Positions 1-7,231 of a stretch of DNA of 14,299 nucleotides are shown piece by piece; within the stretch, counting starts at the first letter, position 1, and every line of letters starts with the position of its first letter. The notes beneath the pieces are model-generated. The model worked only from the letters and a program-made list of their open reading frames with translations. It was not told the DNA's origin and did no database searches. A program made the position numbers and the translations under genes. The stretch is from the NCBI GenBank assembly GCA_017424125.1, contig JAFPBM010000087.1:1-14299 (forward strand). Direction: 5' to 3'. Source of the DNA: Clostridia bacterium. GTDB taxonomy: Bacteria > Bacillota > Clostridia > Oscillospirales > Acutalibacteraceae.

Positions 1-737
1 AGTTTGCGTTTGCCGGAAAGCAGTTTTTCTAATTTTACACACAATTCACCCGTATCAAAAAGCGATTCACGTGCAGGAGACACCAAAACGCTTTTTATAT
101 TATCGGTTCTGCGTTGCGTGTCGGGGTCGAAAAAACACAGCGTATCAACTTCGTCGCCCCAAAACTCGATTCGCACAGGGGAAGATAGCCCCGTTGGGAA
201 AAGGTCGACTATTCCGCCGCGGAGAGAAAACTGTCCCGCGCCCTCAACCTCATCAACGCGGACGTATCCCGCTAAAATAAGGTTTTCTTGCAAAACGCTG
301 AGTTTGAGCGTATCACCCACCGATATTTTAAAGGTGTTTTGCTTTAGAGTATCGCGGTCGGTTGTGATTTGTAAAAACGCTTCTATAGAGCCGACACAAA
401 CCGAGAATGCCCCGTCTGCAATAGCAGACAGGGTGTATAGTCTTTTATGCTCCCATTCCTTTGAAGATGCCGCAGCAGAAAGCGAATACTCTCGCGATAC
501 CAAAAGAACGGCATCTTTGCCGAGCGTTTGCAAATCTGCCACCATCTTGGTAGCCTCTGCCTCGTCGGGACAGATTACAAACGCACGTCTGCCCGTTTTT
601 CCTACCGTAGCCGATATAAACGCGGCGCGGTGCACGGGTGACAGTCCCGTAACGGCGGCGGACCTGCCTTTTTCCAAAGATGACAGGAGGTTTTTGTGTG
701 CGCTTAGAGCAGAAAATGCTCTATCAATACAATTCAT
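1..737 (-). CDS. mfd: Transcription-repair coupling factor Mfd, N-terminal part (cut by window edge)
   Basis: Mfd is the cytoplasmic ATP-driven translocase that removes RNA polymerase stalled at lesions and recruits UvrA. Only the first 245 residues are inside the window; the frame stays open to base 1, so the translocase motor lies outside. What is visible is the UvrB-like N-terminal module: the block GQFSLRGGIVDLFP (residues 168-181) followed by PVRIEFWGDEVD (about 187-198) and the acidic FFDPDTQR segment is the classic Mfd/UvrB signature. The start ATG at 735-737 has GAGG seven bases upstream, and that site overlaps the TAG stop of pth, so the two genes are a coupled pair, an order common in Firmicutes. 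A long open frame on the opposite strand here is an antisense shadow. Identity is confident; completeness cannot be judged. Confidence 0.93.
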   Translation of the reverse strand, partial: MNCIDRAFSALSAHKNLLSSLEKGRSAAVTGLSPVHRAAFISATVGKTGRRAFVICPDEAEATKMVADLQTLGKDAVLLVSREYSLSAAASSKEWEHKRLYTLSAIADGAFSVCVGSIEAFLQITTDRDTLKQNTFKISVGDTLKLSVLQENLILAGYVRVDEVEGAGQFSLRGGIVDLFPTGLSSPVRIEFWGDEVDTLCFFDPDTQRRTDNIKSVLVSPARESLFDTGELCVKLEKLLSGKRK

Positions 738-747
738 AGAAAAACCT

Positions 748-1356
748 CTATTTATTGTTATATCTGTTCATAGCCTCGTCAATGCCGAGTTTTATTATTG
801 TTTCACAAGCGGCGGCGGCATTCGAAAGGCCTTTTTTAACGTCGTCTTCCTCGTCCTTTTTAAAGCGGGAAAGCACCCAGTCTTTAAGGTCGTAATCGGG
901 GTGAGGTTTTGCGCCAACGCCGAATTTTATACGCATAAACGCATCGCTTCCCGAAAGATATATGATGTTTTTCATTCCGTTATGACCGCCGTCCGAACCT
1001 TTGCGGCGAAGACGTAGTTTGCCGGGCGGCAATGATATATCGTCAAAAATTATAACGGTACGCTCGGGTGGAATTTTGTAAAACGCGGCGGCATCACGCA
1101 CCGCCTCGCCCGAATTATTCATAAAGGTTTGTGGTTTTACAAGCAAAACGCGTTTATCGCCTATTTTGCACTCGCCTATCAGCGACTTGAATTTTAATTT
1201 ATTTATCTTGCAATCATATTTTTCCGCAAGGGTATCAAGGCTTAAAAATCCCGCGTTGTGACGCGTTGCCTCATACTCTCTGCCCGGATTGCCAAGACCT
1301 ACGAACATATAGTCATAAGAACTGCCGAATTCTTTTTTTGGTTTCTTAAAAAACAT
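748..1356 (-). CDS. pth: Peptidyl-tRNA hydrolase
   Basis: Cytoplasmic esterase that releases peptides from peptidyl-tRNA dropped by ribosomes and recycles the tRNA. The 202-residue protein carries the family core: GLGNPG (20-25) with the tRNA/substrate Asn23, catalytic His33 in ATRHNAGF, Asn80 in TFMNNSG, the catalytic Asp in FDDISLP (105-106) and Asn126 in GGHNGMK. A lysine-rich extension of about 16 residues precedes the usual start of the family. I keep the upstream ATG because AGGGGCGG lies just before it, while the inner Met17 has no such site. Downstream, mfd begins 10 bp after the stop. Transcription likely starts from the promoter at 1381-1409. Confidence 0.97.
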   Translation of the reverse strand: MFFKKPKKEFGSSYDYMFVGLGNPGREYEATRHNAGFLSLDTLAEKYDCKINKLKFKSLIGECKIGDKRVLLVKPQTFMNNSGEAVRDAAAFYKIPPERTVIIFDDISLPPGKLRLRRKGSDGGHNGMKNIIYLSGSDAFMRIKFGVGAKPHPDYDLKDWVLSRFKKDEEDDVKKGLSNAAAACETIIKLGIDEAMNRYNNK

Positions 1357-1380
1357 TGTTCACCGCCCCTTAACAGAAGA

Positions 1381-1409
1381 ATTTTACCACAAAACTTTAT
1401 ATTATTCAA
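1381..1409 (-). promoter_or_regulatory. Promoter for pth-mfd
   Basis: Reading leftward: -35 TTGAAT (1404-1409), 17-bp spacer, -10 TAAAAT (1381-1386), about 25 bases upstream of the pth start. The -35 box is only 7 bp from the -35 box of the rightward thrS promoter. Seen in sequence; activity is inferred. Confidence 0.65.
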
Positions 1410-1416
1410 CTGTTGC

Positions 1417-1445
1417 TTGACAATTGTGAAAAAAGGTTATATACT
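1417..1445 (+). promoter_or_regulatory. Strong sigma-A promoter of the T-box/thrS unit
   Basis: -35 TTGACA (1417-1422) is perfect, the spacer is 17 bp and -10 is TATACT (1440-1445). The start of transcription would be near 1452, which gives a leader of about 240 bases before thrS and places the whole T-box inside the transcript. Confidence 0.85.
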
Positions 1446-1451
1446 ATATAT

Positions 1452-1676
1452 GTTAAAGCGTTGACGGGAACAGTAACCGCGAAGGCAGTTTTTAGAGAGT
1501 GTCGGTCACAGGCTGAAAGCCGACGCAAACGGCATTGCGGCGAACACCACCCCCGAGCGCCCTGCGAACAGGGACGTCTATCCTACGTTACGGGATACAG
1601 AGTGGCACGTTACGTGCAATTTGGGTGGAACCGTGGAGTTTTATGCTTCATCCCTTGCGGGATGGGGCTTGTTTTT
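1452..1676 (+). ncRNA. T-box riboswitch leader, threonine-specific
   Basis: A tRNA-sensing leader that lets transcription continue when uncharged tRNA-Thr accumulates. Stem I carries AGAGAG (about 1495-1500) and the distal GGCTGAAAGCCGAC segment (1511-1524). The specifier loop GAACACCAC holds the Thr codon ACC at 1546-1548, followed by the usual A. A short hairpin GCACG-TTA-CGTGC (1605-1617) fits stem III. The T-box proper, GGGTGGAACCGTGG, is at 1623-1636. The antiterminator can be drawn: GGG (1623-1625) with CCC (1652-1654) and GTG (1633-1635) with CAT (1649-1651), leaving TGGAACC as the bulge for the tRNA acceptor end. An upstream reading-frame extension of thrS covers this region but is not coding. 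Confidence 0.95.
1645..1676 (+). terminator. T-box intrinsic terminator
   Basis: A 10-bp stem (1645-1654 with 1659-1668, containing two G-U pairs) with loop TTGC, followed by a T-rich run (TTGTTTTT). Its 5' arm CATCCC is the same segment the antiterminator needs, so the two folds exclude each other, as expected of a T-box switch. Confidence 0.9.
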
Positions 1677-1694
1677 CTGTTTGGAGGACACAAA

Positions 1695-3638
1695 ATGGTT
1701 AAAATTACATTAAAAGGCGGCGTTGTACGCGAATATGACGAGGGCGTTTGCGGATATGAAGTTGCCGCATCCATCGGCGCGGGACTTGCAAAATCGGCTT
1801 GCGCTATTACCGTGAACGGCAAGGTTTGCGATTTACGCACCCCGATATATGAGGACTGCGAACTATCAATCCTCACCTTTGACGACGAGGACGGAAGATG
1901 GGCATACCGCCACACCGCAAGTCACATTTTAGCACAGGCGGTAAAACGCATTTATCCCGAATGTAAACTTGCCATCGGCCCTGCTGTTGACGGCGGATTT
2001 TACTATGATTTTGATACCGACGTTATGTTCACGCCCGAACGTCTTGCCGACATTGAAGACGAGATGAAGAACATCATAAAAGAAGAAATCATTCTTGAAA
2101 AGGTTGTTGTATCACGTGATGAGGCAATCGAACTTTTTACAGAGCGTGACGAGCCTTATAAACTTGAACTTATTAACGACCTGCCCGAAGACGCCGAAAT
2201 CAGCCTTTATAAACAGGGCGATTTTGTCGATTTGTGTGCGGGACCGCACCTGCTCTCTACAGGTTTTGTTAAGGCTGTTAAACTTACTTCCTGCACAGGC
2301 GCATACTGGCGCGGCGACGCAAGCAGAAAGATGCTTCAGCGCGTTTACGGTACCGCTTTCCCCAAGGCTTCCCAGTTGGAAGAGCACCTTTTACAGTTGG
2401 AAGAGGCCAAAAAGCGCGACCATAACAAATTAGGCCGCGAACTTGAACTCTTTACAACGAGCGATGTTATCGGTCAGGGATTACCCATTATGTTGCCGAA
2501 GGGCGCACGCATTATCCAACTTTTACAGCGTTTTGTTGAAGACGAGGAACAGCGCCGCGGATGGTTGCTCACCAAAACGCCCTTTATGGCAAAGAGCGAC
2601 CTTTATAAAATTTCGGGTCACTGGGACCACTACCGCGACGGTATGTTTGTTTTGGGCGATGCGGAAAACGAGGAAGAAGAGTGCTTTGCTCTCCGTCCGA
2701 TGACCTGCCCGTTCCAGTATCAAGCATATCTTAACCGTCCACGTTCTTACAGGGACTTGCCTCTGCGTTACAACGAAACATCCACCCATTTCCGTAACGA
2801 AGCGAGCGGCGAAATGCACGGACTTATCCGCGTTCGTCAGTTCACAATTTCGGAAGGACACTTGATGTGCACGCCCGACCAATTGGAGTCGGAGTTCAAG
2901 GGTTGTTTGGAACTTGCAATCTATATGCTTAAAACCTTAGGCCTTTATGAGGACGTTTCCTACCGTTTCTCACAATGGGACCCTGCCGACCGCGAAAAAT
3001 ACGTTGGCACCGAGGACGATTGGAACGAGGCACAAGGTACCATGAAGAAAATTCTTGATAACCTTGAAATTCCTTATAAGGTTGGTATCGGCGAGGCGGC
3101 GTTCTACGGTCCGAAACTTGACATTCAAATCAAGAACGTTCACGGCAAGGAAGACACACTCATCACCATTCAGATAGACCAGTTCTTAGCCGAAAAATTC
3201 GGCATGGAGTACGTCGATTCCGACGGCGAGAAGAAACACCCGTACATTATCCACCGCACTTCAATCGGTTGTTACGAACGCACGCTTGCGCTTCTTATTG
3301 AAAAATATGCCGGTGCGTTCCCGACCTGGCTTGCGCCCGTACAGGTTAAACTTTTGCCCATTGCCGACCGCCATAAAGAGTATCTCTTAAAAGTAAAAGA
3401 CGAACTCGAAAAAGCAGGTATGCGCGTTGAACTTGACGACCGCAACGAAAAAATCGGTTTCAAAATCCGCGAAGCACAACTTGCAAAAATTCCGTATATG
3501 CTCGTAGCGGGTGACAAGGAAGCCGAAAACGGCACACTTTCGGTTCGCAAACGCGGCGGCGTTGACCTCGGCGCACAGACACTTGATGAATTTATGAACT
3601 TCATTTTAGAAGAAATCAGAGAAAAGACTATAAGTTAA
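1695..3638 (+). CDS. thrS: Threonyl-tRNA synthetase
   Basis: Class II synthetase charging tRNA-Thr in the cytoplasm; 647 residues, a normal length for the bacterial enzyme. In order: TGS domain (about 1-62); editing domain with HTASH (73-77) and CAGPH (181-185), whose two His, Cys and His are the editing-site residues; catalytic core with motif 2 around FRNE (366-369) and motif 3 with Arg529 in YER; C-terminal anticodon-binding domain from WLAPVQV on. The zinc ligands fit Cys338 (MTCPF), His389 and His520. The loop after motif 2 reads RVRQFTISEGH, unlike the RVRGFTQDDAH of E. coli, marking a distinct subtype. The start ATG is set by GGAGG seven bases upstream; the frame stays open further 5' but that is the T-box leader. 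No terminator follows before the GH10-like gene. Confidence 0.97.
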   Translation: MVKITLKGGVVREYDEGVCGYEVAASIGAGLAKSACAITVNGKVCDLRTPIYEDCELSILTFDDEDGRWAYRHTASHILAQAVKRIYPECKLAIGPAVDGGFYYDFDTDVMFTPERLADIEDEMKNIIKEEIILEKVVVSRDEAIELFTERDEPYKLELINDLPEDAEISLYKQGDFVDLCAGPHLLSTGFVKAVKLTSCTGAYWRGDASRKMLQRVYGTAFPKASQLEEHLLQLEEAKKRDHNKLGRELELFTTSDVIGQGLPIMLPKGARIIQLLQRFVEDEEQRRGWLLTKTPFMAKSDLYKISGHWDHYRDGMFVLGDAENEEEECFALRPMTCPFQYQAYLNRPRSYRDLPLRYNETSTHFRNEASGEMHGLIRVRQFTISEGHLMCTPDQLESEFKGCLELAIYMLKTLGLYEDVSYRFSQWDPADREKYVGTEDDWNEAQGTMKKILDNLEIPYKVGIGEAAFYGPKLDIQIKNVHGKEDTLITIQIDQFLAEKFGMEYVDSDGEKKHPYIIHRTSIGCYERTLALLIEKYAGAFPTWLAPVQVKLLPIADRHKEYLLKVKDELEKAGMRVELDDRNEKIGFKIREAQLAKIPYMLVAGDKEAENGTLSVRKRGGVDLGAQTLDEFMNFILEEIREKTIS

Positions 3639-3668
3639 TTATTTTTATATAGAGAAAGGATGTTTTTG

Positions 3669-5027
3669 ATGTCACGCAAAGAAACGGCTCTTAAATATTT
3701 TGAAATGCACAAGGAAGCCACCGCCGCGCGTGTGGCAGAGGGTATTGAAAAATACCGAAAAGGCGATTGCGAAATTTCCGTTGTTTCGGACAAACCGCTA
3801 CCCAAAGATATTACGGTAGAGGTTGCACAAACATCACACGAGTTTAGGTTCGGCGCAAATATTTTTATGCTTGATGAATTTGAAACGGAAGAGAAAAATC
3901 AGGTCTTCCGCGAAAAATTTCCCGAAGTTTTCAACCTTGCAACACTTCCTTTTTATTGGTGCAGTTTGGAACCCGAAAAGGGCAAATACCGTTTCCATAA
4001 AGGTTGCGAACCGTCTTATCGCCGTCCTGCAATTGATTTATGTTTAGAATATTGCGAAGAAAAGGGCATTGAACCCAAAGCGCACTGTCTTAACTACGAC
4101 TATATGCGTCCGCAGTGGGTTCGCGGAATGGGGATTGAAGAACACAAGGCAGAACTTGTGCGTCATTTCAAAGAACTTTCAAGCCGTTATGCCGATAAGA
4201 TTAAAACTTGGGAGGTTACAAACGAAACCTTTAACGTAACCTTTGCCAAAGGTTTTTTGGACCCGAACTATTCACAGTTTTACAGAACAAAAGAGTTTAA
4301 CGAATGGTCTTTCAAATTGGCGGATAAATATTTCCCGCACAACCGCCTTATGATTAACGACCACCTTGATTTTGGTTGTATGCGAAGTTTGCACGGAGAA
4401 TATTTTGGCGAACGCAGTCCCTATTTTGCCGAGATTGAGCGCATACAAAAATGCGGCGCTAATCATCTTGACGCCGTCGGCTTCCAATATCACTGTTTCT
4501 TCTCAAAAGAACAGGAAGAAGAACTCAGTATGACTCGCTATAATCCCGAACACATTTTTGACGTGCTTGATACCTACGAGAAACTTGGCAAAAAGTTGCA
4601 GATTACCGAAATGACCGTTTCGGCACTTGGCAACAGCGCAGAAGACGAAGAAGTACAGGCGGCACTGATTGAAAATCTGTATTCCGTATTTTTCTGCCAT
4701 CCTGCAATGGAAGCCATTATTTATTGGAACGTGTTTGACGGTTATGCTTCGGGCGGAAACGTTAATAATATGGCAGCAGGCGAAAACCGCTATTTCGGCG
4801 GACTTTGCCGTCCCGATATGTCTGAAAAACCTGCATACAAGGTGCTCAAAAATCTTGTAAACAACGTATGGAACACACGCGAAACCCTCCGCGCCGAAAA
4901 CGGCAAGGCAACGTTCCGCGGTTTCTACGGCGACTATAAAATAAATGTTATTGCAGACGGAAAAGAAATTCCCGCAACGCTTACACTTTCGGAAAACGGC
5001 GATAACAAGTTTGAAATAAAGATATAA
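3669..5027 (+). CDS. GH10-family glycoside hydrolase (xylanase-like), cytosolic
   Basis: A 452-residue TIM-barrel glycosidase of family GH10, the family of retaining endo-beta-1,4-xylanases. The acid/base Glu186 is in WEVTNE and the nucleophile Glu314 in ITEMT; GFQYH (about 271-275) and IYWNVFDGY near the end are further barrel landmarks. An N-terminal beta module (about 25-66, ending HEFRFGANIF) is of the type found in one GH10 subgroup. There is no signal peptide, so it should act inside the cell on imported oligosaccharides. Subsite residues are unusual: the common ENxMKW reads LPFYW (93-97) and the usual WH after the conserved His139 reads YD (143-144), so xylan should not be assumed. I chose the second ATG because AGAAAGG sits 9 bases before it; the first ATG (3660) directly abuts that site. 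The gap after thrS is 30 bp without terminator, suggesting read-through. Confidence 0.85.
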   Translation: MSRKETALKYFEMHKEATAARVAEGIEKYRKGDCEISVVSDKPLPKDITVEVAQTSHEFRFGANIFMLDEFETEEKNQVFREKFPEVFNLATLPFYWCSLEPEKGKYRFHKGCEPSYRRPAIDLCLEYCEEKGIEPKAHCLNYDYMRPQWVRGMGIEEHKAELVRHFKELSSRYADKIKTWEVTNETFNVTFAKGFLDPNYSQFYRTKEFNEWSFKLADKYFPHNRLMINDHLDFGCMRSLHGEYFGERSPYFAEIERIQKCGANHLDAVGFQYHCFFSKEQEEELSMTRYNPEHIFDVLDTYEKLGKKLQITEMTVSALGNSAEDEEVQAALIENLYSVFFCHPAMEAIIYWNVFDGYASGGNVNNMAAGENRYFGGLCRPDMSEKPAYKVLKNLVNNVWNTRETLRAENGKATFRGFYGDYKINVIADGKEIPATLTLSENGDNKFEIKI

Positions 5028-5063
5028 AAAAGCACCGATAGCAACGCTATCGGTGTTATTTTA
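5026..5063. terminator. Bidirectional terminator between convergent GH genes
   Basis: A perfect 10-bp inverted repeat, CACCGATAGC (5033-5042) and GCTATCGGTG (5046-5055), with a 3-base loop, an A-run on the left and a T-rich run on the right. It overlaps the end of the GH10-like gene and reaches the stop codon of the leftward GH39-like gene, so it can serve both. Confidence 0.88.
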
Positions 5064-6395
5064 TCTAATCTCAATATAAATCAAAGAGTGCGCGGGTAAT
5101 GTTAAGGTGATTTCCGCTTTATCATAAACTGTGAAACTTTCGCGTTCTTCAAGATTTCCTTGTTCGTCAATATGCAAAACGTGTGCGGTTTTGCCAACAA
5201 CGCCCTGTAAATCAAGTTCAACTTTTTGGGTGTTGTCGCTGTAGTTAGAAAGCAATAAGGCACTCTCGTTTTCTGAAACTGCGGCGGTGCCGTAGACTGC
5301 GCCCTCTGTGTTCACCTGTGCCGCACTACCTAAAGCGTACATTTTGCCAAACGCCACAAACGGATACCACGAAGGACAGGTGTGACCGTCGTTTTGGTCC
5401 AAAAATCCGTTATATCTTGCCGCGCCGGAAAAACAATAATAATGCGCCATATCAACATAATTGGTGTTTTGCAACTGTGATAGCACCGCGCCGTTGAACG
5501 ATGCGCCGACAAGGGTGTGCTTTTCTGCAAATCCGCCGCCCTCAACGCCGTAGTTCCATTCGTTAAGGTGGTTTTCGGTGTCCGTAAATCCGTATTGGTC
5601 AAGCGTTTCACGCGCAAACTTTGCGTGCGCAATAAGTTCTTCTACGCTATCGCCGTAGATGTGCCACGAAAAGAAATCAAGCGGACAGTTTTCAGCCTTT
5701 ACAAATTTAAGAAAATCTGTAAACCAGGTCACAAAATCTGTGAAAAACGCGGGAATATTCTCTCTTGTTACGGCGTAGAAACCGCAACTTGCGTAACCGC
5801 CGATTTTAATGTTCGAAAAACGGGTTTTAAGGTGTTTTGAAGAAATTTTGTAAAGGTCAAAAAACTCTTCTTTAGTACCTGCCCACATAGGATAGCCGTT
5901 TTCTTTCGGGTTTTCGGGTTCGTTCCAAATTTCCCAATATTTAAGGTCATAGTGGTAGCCGTTTGCCCAACCCTCGTTATAGTGCATTATAATATGTTCG
6001 CAAATTCGCGCCCATTTAGAAAAATCTTTAGGCGGCGCCGTTCTGCGCTTTTGCGATGCCCATTCAATTGTGATGCCAAGGCGGTAGTATGCCTCGCATC
6101 CCGAACGCTGAATGGCGTTTATATATTCATCGGTGTAGTAAAAATCATAGTTTTCGGGGTTGTTTTCGTCGGCATCGAAATTCGGGAAAACGTTGGGAAC
6201 GTCAACAAAAAACATACCGCCGTAGGCGCCGCAACAGTCGTGCAAACGGCAATAGGGAATGTTGCCCTCTGTGAAAAAATCGTATATGCGTTTTTGCTCT
6301 GCCCCCGCCGAAAAAGAATAAGGTGCACAGCACACGCTGTGAACGGGTTTGATTTTGCCAACGCGAGTCGAAAAGTCAACCTTAATTTTATTCAT
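5061..6395 (-). CDS. GH39-like glycoside hydrolase (beta-xylosidase type), cytosolic
   Basis: A 444-residue retaining glycosidase of clan GH-A, best matching GH39, whose members include beta-xylosidases and alpha-L-iduronidases. The likely acid/base is Glu159 in WEIWNEPENP (154-163) and the nucleophile Glu279 in HLNEWNYG (276-283); FFSWHIYG (241-248) is typical of the family. The last 85 or so residues look like the beta-sandwich that follows the barrel in GH39 enzymes. No signal peptide, so a cytosolic role on short imported oligosaccharides is likely; the exact sugar cannot be read from sequence. The frame extends upstream to 6452, but the ATG at 6393-6395 has GAGGTG five bases before it, and the -10 box falls inside the extension. 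It converges on the GH10-like gene and lies downstream of the cupin/ASRT pair with its own promoter. Confidence 0.85.
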   Translation of the reverse strand: MNKIKVDFSTRVGKIKPVHSVCCAPYSFSAGAEQKRIYDFFTEGNIPYCRLHDCCGAYGGMFFVDVPNVFPNFDADENNPENYDFYYTDEYINAIQRSGCEAYYRLGITIEWASQKRRTAPPKDFSKWARICEHIIMHYNEGWANGYHYDLKYWEIWNEPENPKENGYPMWAGTKEEFFDLYKISSKHLKTRFSNIKIGGYASCGFYAVTRENIPAFFTDFVTWFTDFLKFVKAENCPLDFFSWHIYGDSVEELIAHAKFARETLDQYGFTDTENHLNEWNYGVEGGGFAEKHTLVGASFNGAVLSQLQNTNYVDMAHYYCFSGAARYNGFLDQNDGHTCPSWYPFVAFGKMYALGSAAQVNTEGAVYGTAAVSENESALLLSNYSDNTQKVELDLQGVVGKTAHVLHIDEQGNLEERESFTVYDKAEITLTLPAHSLIYIEIR

Positions 6396-6423
6396 AAAAA
6401 CACCTCGGTTATTTGTTAGCATT

Positions 6424-6452
6424 ATTATATCAACACTGTAAAGCAATTGCAA
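6424..6452 (-). promoter_or_regulatory. Promoter of the GH39-like gene
   Basis: Leftward: -35 TTGCAA (6447-6452), 17-bp spacer, perfect -10 TATAAT (6424-6429), 28 bases before the start codon. The -35 box starts one base from the T-run of the terminator that ends the cupin/ASRT unit. Confidence 0.75.
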
Positions 6453-6453
6453 T

Positions 6454-6484
6454 AAAAAAAGGATGGCAAAGCCATCCTTTTTTT
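6454..6484. terminator. Terminator of the cupin/ASRT unit
   Basis: Stem GGATGGC (6461-6467) and GCCATCC (6471-6477), 3-base loop, seven A on the left and seven T on the right, so it is symmetric. Its working direction is leftward: it begins immediately after the ASRT-family stop codon. Confidence 0.88.
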
Positions 6485-6485
6485 A

Positions 6486-6857
6486 TTAAAACGAATATCC
6501 CTCTACGCTGTAGTAAGCCATATTGGTTTGTCTTACGTCAAGACGGCCGAAACAGGCGCAAACGGGAACGTTGCTTTTAACCCAAACTGTGTACTGAACG
6601 GCTTCGCCGAGCATAAGTTTGCGGTCACCAAGCGGGTGGTCAAGACGAACACAGGTCATACGTTCGCCCTCAATCTCCAAAAAGATTTTGTCCTCTGGCG
6701 CTTTGTCCTCAAAAACGAACGAGAGTTCAATTTTTGCGGTCTTTTTGCCGAGGTTAGTAATCATAAGTGCTTCGTGTCCCTCGAATTCGGGATTATCGCC
6801 GTGGGGCGGAAGATATCCGTCGCAGAACACCCAATTCTTTTTACCCTTTGTAGCCAT
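6486..6857 (-). CDS. Sensory rhodopsin transducer (ASRT)-family beta-sandwich protein
   Basis: A 123-residue soluble protein that matches the Anabaena sensory rhodopsin transducer family along its whole length (the Anabaena protein has about 125 residues). Shared landmarks are GYLPP (14-18), HEALMITNLG (28-37), the alternating beta-strands after it, KSNVPV (94-99) and RLDVRQ (105-110). In Anabaena the protein is the partner of a retinal photoreceptor, but most family members sit in organisms without rhodopsin and comparative genomics has proposed small-molecule, probably sugar, binding. No rhodopsin gene is in the window, whereas glycosidases are next door, so a sugar-related role is the better inference. 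GGAGG for this start lies inside the last codons of the cupin gene and the two genes are 2 bp apart, so they are translationally coupled. Confidence 0.85.
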   Translation of the reverse strand: MATKGKKNWVFCDGYLPPHGDNPEFEGHEALMITNLGKKTAKIELSFVFEDKAPEDKIFLEIEGERMTCVRLDHPLGDRKLMLGEAVQYTVWVKSNVPVCACFGRLDVRQTNMAYYSVEGYSF

Positions 6858-6859
6858 TA

Positions 6860-7135
6860 TTATTTACCTCCGAAAATGCGCGATTCGTTACCGCTTTTAG
6901 AGGAATATGCGTGAACGCTATTTGGCGGAATAACAAGAAGTTCATTGTCAGAAAGGGTATATTTAACACCGTCAACCGTTAAAATGATTTCGCCCTTTTC
7001 GACGTAGCAAAGTTCCCAAAAATCGTGCGACTCGCTATAGTCTTTATATTTTCCCTCAAAGTCCAGATATTCAAAAACAATGAGTTCTTTAACATCTACG
7101 ACGTTACTTATTCGATGACGAAGGTATGTTTTCAT
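6860..7135 (-). CDS. Stand-alone AraC-type cupin sensor domain (DNA-binding half absent)
   Basis: A 91-residue protein that is the N-terminal ligand-binding cupin of an AraC-family regulator and nothing else. Visible are SHDFWELCYVEKGE (about 35-48), the turn-rich middle, and LLVIPPNSVHAYSS (66-79), which form the two cupin motifs with the His residues. In full AraC proteins a linker and two helix-turn-helix motifs follow; here the frame ends GGK-stop and the next gene begins 2 bp on. No helix-turn-helix is encoded downstream in any leftward frame. A clean frame, a good ribosome site (AAGGGG, 7142-7147) and good promoters argue for a maintained small gene, but an old truncation cannot be excluded. 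It could act as a dominant-negative or as a sugar sensor working with the ASRT protein; both are inference. Confidence 0.75.
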   Translation of the reverse strand: MKTYLRHRISNVVDVKELIVFEYLDFEGKYKDYSESHDFWELCYVEKGEIILTVDGVKYTLSDNELLVIPPNSVHAYSSKSGNESRIFGGK

Positions 7136-7160
7136 AAAAGCACCCCTTCTTTCTGATTTT

Positions 7161-7189
7161 ATTATAAAAACCCCCGTATAATTTGTAAA
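7161..7189 (-). promoter_or_regulatory. Proximal promoter (P1) of the cupin/ASRT unit
   Basis: Leftward: -35 TTTACA (7184-7189), 17-bp spacer containing a run of five G, perfect -10 TATAAT (7161-7166), 25 bases before the cupin start. Confidence 0.75.
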
Positions 7190-7231
7190 TCCGTTATCTT
7201 ATACAAATATACCAAAATATTCTTTAAAAAA

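Noticed and set aside
4..1017. A 337-codon open frame on the plus strand
   Set aside because: It is antisense to mfd and pth, whose minus-strand products carry clear family motifs; the plus-strand protein shows no recognisable domain and has no ribosome site.
1413..1694. A 94-codon N-terminal extension of thrS
   Set aside because: The region is the promoter and T-box leader; the ribosome site GGAGG and the TGS-domain start fit the ATG at 1695.
5952..6419. A 155-codon plus-strand open frame
   Set aside because: Antisense to the N-terminal part of the GH39-like gene; no ribosome site and no recognisable motif.
6486..7135. Cupin gene as a frameshifted full-length AraC gene
   Set aside because: The sequence after its stop encodes an ASRT-family protein in one clean frame with its own start and ribosome site; no helix-turn-helix is present in any leftward frame, so a simple frameshift cannot explain it.
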